From: Moraxellaceae bacterium AER2_44_116
GTDB lineage: Bacteria > Pseudomonadota > Gammaproteobacteria > Pseudomonadales > Moraxellaceae
Reading direction: 5' to 3'
Assembly: GCA_006546595.1 (NCBI GenBank)
Contig: VIAD01000011.1
Location: forward strand, 1-64,000
DNA: 64,000 nucleotides
The position numbers were made by a program, and so were the translations under genes. The notes beneath the pieces are model-generated. The model searched no databases. It was not told the DNA's origin and saw nothing but the letters and a program-made list of their open reading frames with translations. Positions 61,989 to 64,000 of the stretch are shown here, piece after piece (within the stretch, counting starts at the first letter, position 1; every line of letters begins with the position of its first letter).

Positions 61989-63032
61989 ATGACTATCCAT
62001 TTTTTAGCCGCTAATGAACCGTTAATTGTCGATGGTAAACCGCGTTTCGGTTATTTTGATGATGCACTTCCCATTATCAATACGCCTGATTTTGTTTATG
62101 ACAATCCATTTGGCCAAGCGCGCTCAGACTTTCAAAAATGGTTAGGCAATAAAGAATTTCAATACTTTGGCGGGATGAGCGACCGTTTAATTTTTGGCTG
62201 TGCCATTGCCAATTTACGGTATGTCGCCATTGCTTTTGTCTATGTTTACGATATTAAAGCGCAGAAATTATGGTCACGCTCATGGCGTAGTCCACTCGGT
62301 TTAGGCTTTGATTTAGCCAATAACCCACGCCAAGGCGAAACACATTTTCATATTCCTGCTATCATCGATATTCATTTACGTTATCAAGATAATCCGCGCC
62401 AAAAAACCTTAATGATTAAATGCAAAGGTTTAGATATTGAAGCGCGCATGGACGAACAAGGCTTACAACCGATGTCGATTTGTACACGCACAGGTTATAG
62501 CGGTTGGACATATACGGCAAAGTCAGCAGGACAGCCCTTACATGGTTTTGTGAAGTTAAATGGCGAACATATTGATTTACAACAAATTAAAGCCTATGGC
62601 AGTTTAGATTTTTCCACAGGCTATATGCGTCGTGAAACATGGTGGAATTGGGCTTGCTCGGCGGGTGAAATTCAATCGGGAGCGCGCAAAGGCCAACGAG
62701 CAGGACTGAACTTATCGACAGGCGTAAACGAAACCAGTTTTAGTGAAAATTGTTTTTGGCTCAATGGTCAATGTTATCCACTGAATCATGCGCAATTTAA
62801 GTTTGATATCAAAGACACGCTGCAACCGTGGCAAATCACTGCGGATAATGGCCAACTACAACTCCAGTTTCAACCGATGGGAATGCACCGCGAAAAAGTA
62901 CGAGCTGGCTTTTTAAATACCCACTTCCGACAAATGTTTGGTGAGTTTAAAGGTTATATTGTTCTCAATGGTGAAGAAATCTGTTTAGATGGTCTGAAAG
63001 GTTTTGTTGAAGACCAATATATTAAATGGTGA
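61989..63032 (+). CDS. DUF2804 family protein
   Basis: A 347-residue protein with strand-rich DUF2804 features: PRFGYFDDAL near 17, RSDFQKWLGNKEFQYFG near 45, FVYVYDIKAQKLWSRSW, YSGWTYTAKSAGQPLHG near 180 and NWACSAGEI near 225. No signal peptide or membrane helix is seen. The family resembles lipocalin-like DUF2804 proteins with no established function. Upstream of the Bcp gene by four bases, so probably cotranscribed. Confidence 0.85.
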   Translation: MTIHFLAANEPLIVDGKPRFGYFDDALPIINTPDFVYDNPFGQARSDFQKWLGNKEFQYFGGMSDRLIFGCAIANLRYVAIAFVYVYDIKAQKLWSRSWRSPLGLGFDLANNPRQGETHFHIPAIIDIHLRYQDNPRQKTLMIKCKGLDIEARMDEQGLQPMSICTRTGYSGWTYTAKSAGQPLHGFVKLNGEHIDLQQIKAYGSLDFSTGYMRRETWWNWACSAGEIQSGARKGQRAGLNLSTGVNETSFSENCFWLNGQCYPLNHAQFKFDIKDTLQPWQITADNGQLQLQFQPMGMHREKVRAGFLNTHFRQMFGEFKGYIVLNGEEICLDGLKGFVEDQYIKW

Positions 63033-63036
63033 TGTT

Positions 63037-63564
63037 ATGCGTAGCTTGGGTAGAAATATTGGATTTGCTGTCATTCTGACACTTTGTAGTGCAGCGGCCT
63101 CGGCAGGCGAATGGGTGGGTAGCCCTGCTCCTGCATTTAGCCTGCCCGACCAAGATGGCAAAACGCACCAACTGCAAGATTACAAAGGTAAATGGTTAGT
63201 CCTATATTTTTATCCTAAAGATCATACCTCTGGCTGTACCGAAGAAGCCAAACGCTTTCGTGATCAGTTTGCCAACTATCAAAAGCAAGGCATTGTCGTC
63301 GCAGGTGTCAGTTTAGATAGTGTGGAATCACATAAGCGTTTTGCTCAAGACTTAAAACTCCCTTTTTCGTTGTTATCAGATAGCAAAAAAGAACTGTCTA
63401 AACAATTAGGGGTATTGAATGGTTGGGGAGCGATGAGTTTTACCAGTCGGGAAACGTTTTTAATTGATCCACAAGGCACTATTGTCTATCACTACAATAG
63501 TGTTAATCCTGAAAGCCATGCCACGCAGGTTTTAGCGGATGTCGCCAAGCTATCTAAAAAATAA
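63037..63564 (+). CDS. Exported Bcp-type peroxiredoxin
   Basis: A 175-residue protein: signal peptide (RNIGFAVILTLCSAAASA, cut near 23) and a thioredoxin-fold peroxiredoxin domain. The peroxidatic Cys67 lies in KDHTSGCTEEAKRF; no resolving Cys follows in the mature part, so it is a 1-Cys Bcp. Bcp is usually cytoplasmic, so export is notable. It would reduce peroxides in the periplasm. GGTGA supports the start. Confidence 0.88.
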   Translation: MRSLGRNIGFAVILTLCSAAASAGEWVGSPAPAFSLPDQDGKTHQLQDYKGKWLVLYFYPKDHTSGCTEEAKRFRDQFANYQKQGIVVAGVSLDSVESHKRFAQDLKLPFSLLSDSKKELSKQLGVLNGWGAMSFTSRETFLIDPQGTIVYHYNSVNPESHATQVLADVAKLSKK

Positions 63565-63814
63565 CCACCTTTAATCAGTGTATGGCATGAACCCTTTCGT
63601 ATCTCAACATTCAGGTTTGAACAACATCCGTTGCATACCAATCACCGAAATGTAGGACGATTTATGTTGAAAATCATTAATCGCCTGTACGGGTGAAACG
63701 CCACTATGGTCAATCTGACAAAATACAGTAGATTTTTCTCATTTCCGCCATTATCAATGATACAAAAATATGATAATGCTGCAAAATAAGTAACGATAAA
63801 GAACATGGCGGTAT

Positions 63815-64000
63815 ATGATGAAACGCGTATTAACGGTGATGGAAGCCATTGGCGAGTATCTTAAAACACTGTTATTTGACATTAATTTTAACCGCTACAT
63901 CAGCCTGCAAATTATCCCCTTGTGTTATATCTCCGTTTTAATATTAACGGCTGGTGGCCTGCTTTGGCTGATTGTACATGGCTTTATGGATAATATTTGG
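63815..64000 (+). CDS. DUF4282 family protein (partial, runs off the window)
   Basis: The first 62 codons of a gene starting with paired ATGs at 63815 and 63818. A charged N-terminus (KRVLTVMEAIGEYLKTLLF) is followed by FDINFNRYISLQIIPLCYIS and a first membrane helix, matching the short DUF4282 pattern of membrane proteins. The rest lies beyond the window. Upstream 250 bases hold no gene. Confidence 0.7.
   Translation, partial: MMKRVLTVMEAIGEYLKTLLFDINFNRYISLQIIPLCYISVLILTAGGLLWLIVHGFMDNIW

Overview
The window is about 64 kb of a moderately AT-rich gammaproteobacterial chromosome. Several gene orders point to Pseudomonadales: tatD-pilZ-holB-tmk-mltG-pabC-fabF-acpP-fabG-fabD-plsX-rpmF-yceD, wrbA-DUF2069-hda-DUF2066-purM-purN-DUF3108, creBCD, and a MASE2-type adenylate cyclase like Pseudomonas CyaB. 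A Moraxellaceae-like genus is my best guess, but this is inferred from gene content, not measured. There is no phage, CRISPR array, complete insertion sequence or rRNA operon. Mobile DNA appears only as several families of small palindromic, MITE-like intergenic repeats.

Layout. 1-3.1 kb: a truncated-looking hypothetical gene, two tandemly duplicated DUF1963 (YwqG-like) genes and a coiled-coil protein. 3.2-9.6 kb: hemH, adk and the late cytochrome c maturation genes ccmFGHI, all on the minus strand. 9.9-21.3 kb: one long minus-strand housekeeping block covering fatty acid and phospholipid precursor synthesis (yceD, rpmF, plsX, fabD, fabG, acpP, fabF), folate (pabC), peptidoglycan (mltG), DNA precursors and replication (tmk, holB), pilZ, tatD and a TetR regulator. 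21.4-24.4 kb: class I fumarase and a YihY-family membrane protein. 24.4-28.7 kb: a plus-strand accessory cassette with a UroD-like (methyltransferase-type) protein, a one-module NRPS-like enzyme (adenylation-carrier-thioesterase) and a NeuD-type acyltransferase. 28.7-35.8 kb: the conserved wrbA/purMN/hda neighbourhood and a MerR regulator. 36-41 kb: two large secreted CSLREA/right-handed beta-helix proteins with GlyGly-CTERM-like tails, followed by a DUF2057 lipid- or envelope-type periplasmic protein. 41-44.7 kb: creBCD. 44.7-52.7 kb: argG, a diguanylate cyclase, pyrC, rnt, a three-gene tRNA cluster (Pro, Arg, His), nadA, tRNA-Ala, tRNA-Glu and a HIT protein. 52.9-56.3 kb: a beta-oxidation pair. 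56.7-64 kb: the adenylate cyclase, a YgjP-like metalloprotease, an HlyD/FtsX-type permease/ATPase export system, DUF2804, a periplasmic peroxiredoxin and the start of a DUF4282 gene.

How it fits together. Most of the window is core metabolism: respiration (heme, cytochrome c, fumarase), lipid synthesis and degradation, purine, pyrimidine, arginine and NAD synthesis. Signalling is represented by a c-di-GMP synthase, an orphan PilZ, CreBC and cAMP. A good CRP/Vfr-type palindrome lies inside the apparent promoter of the adenylate cyclase. The most interesting candidate for an undescribed system is the three-gene 24.4-28.7 kb cassette. Its adenylation domain lacks the usual Asp that holds an amino acid's alpha-amino group, and its partners suggest a small modified acyl product. 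The other notable features are the CSLREA/CSLREA/DUF2057 trio and a family of palindromic elements with conserved GACTTACGC termini and variable cores.
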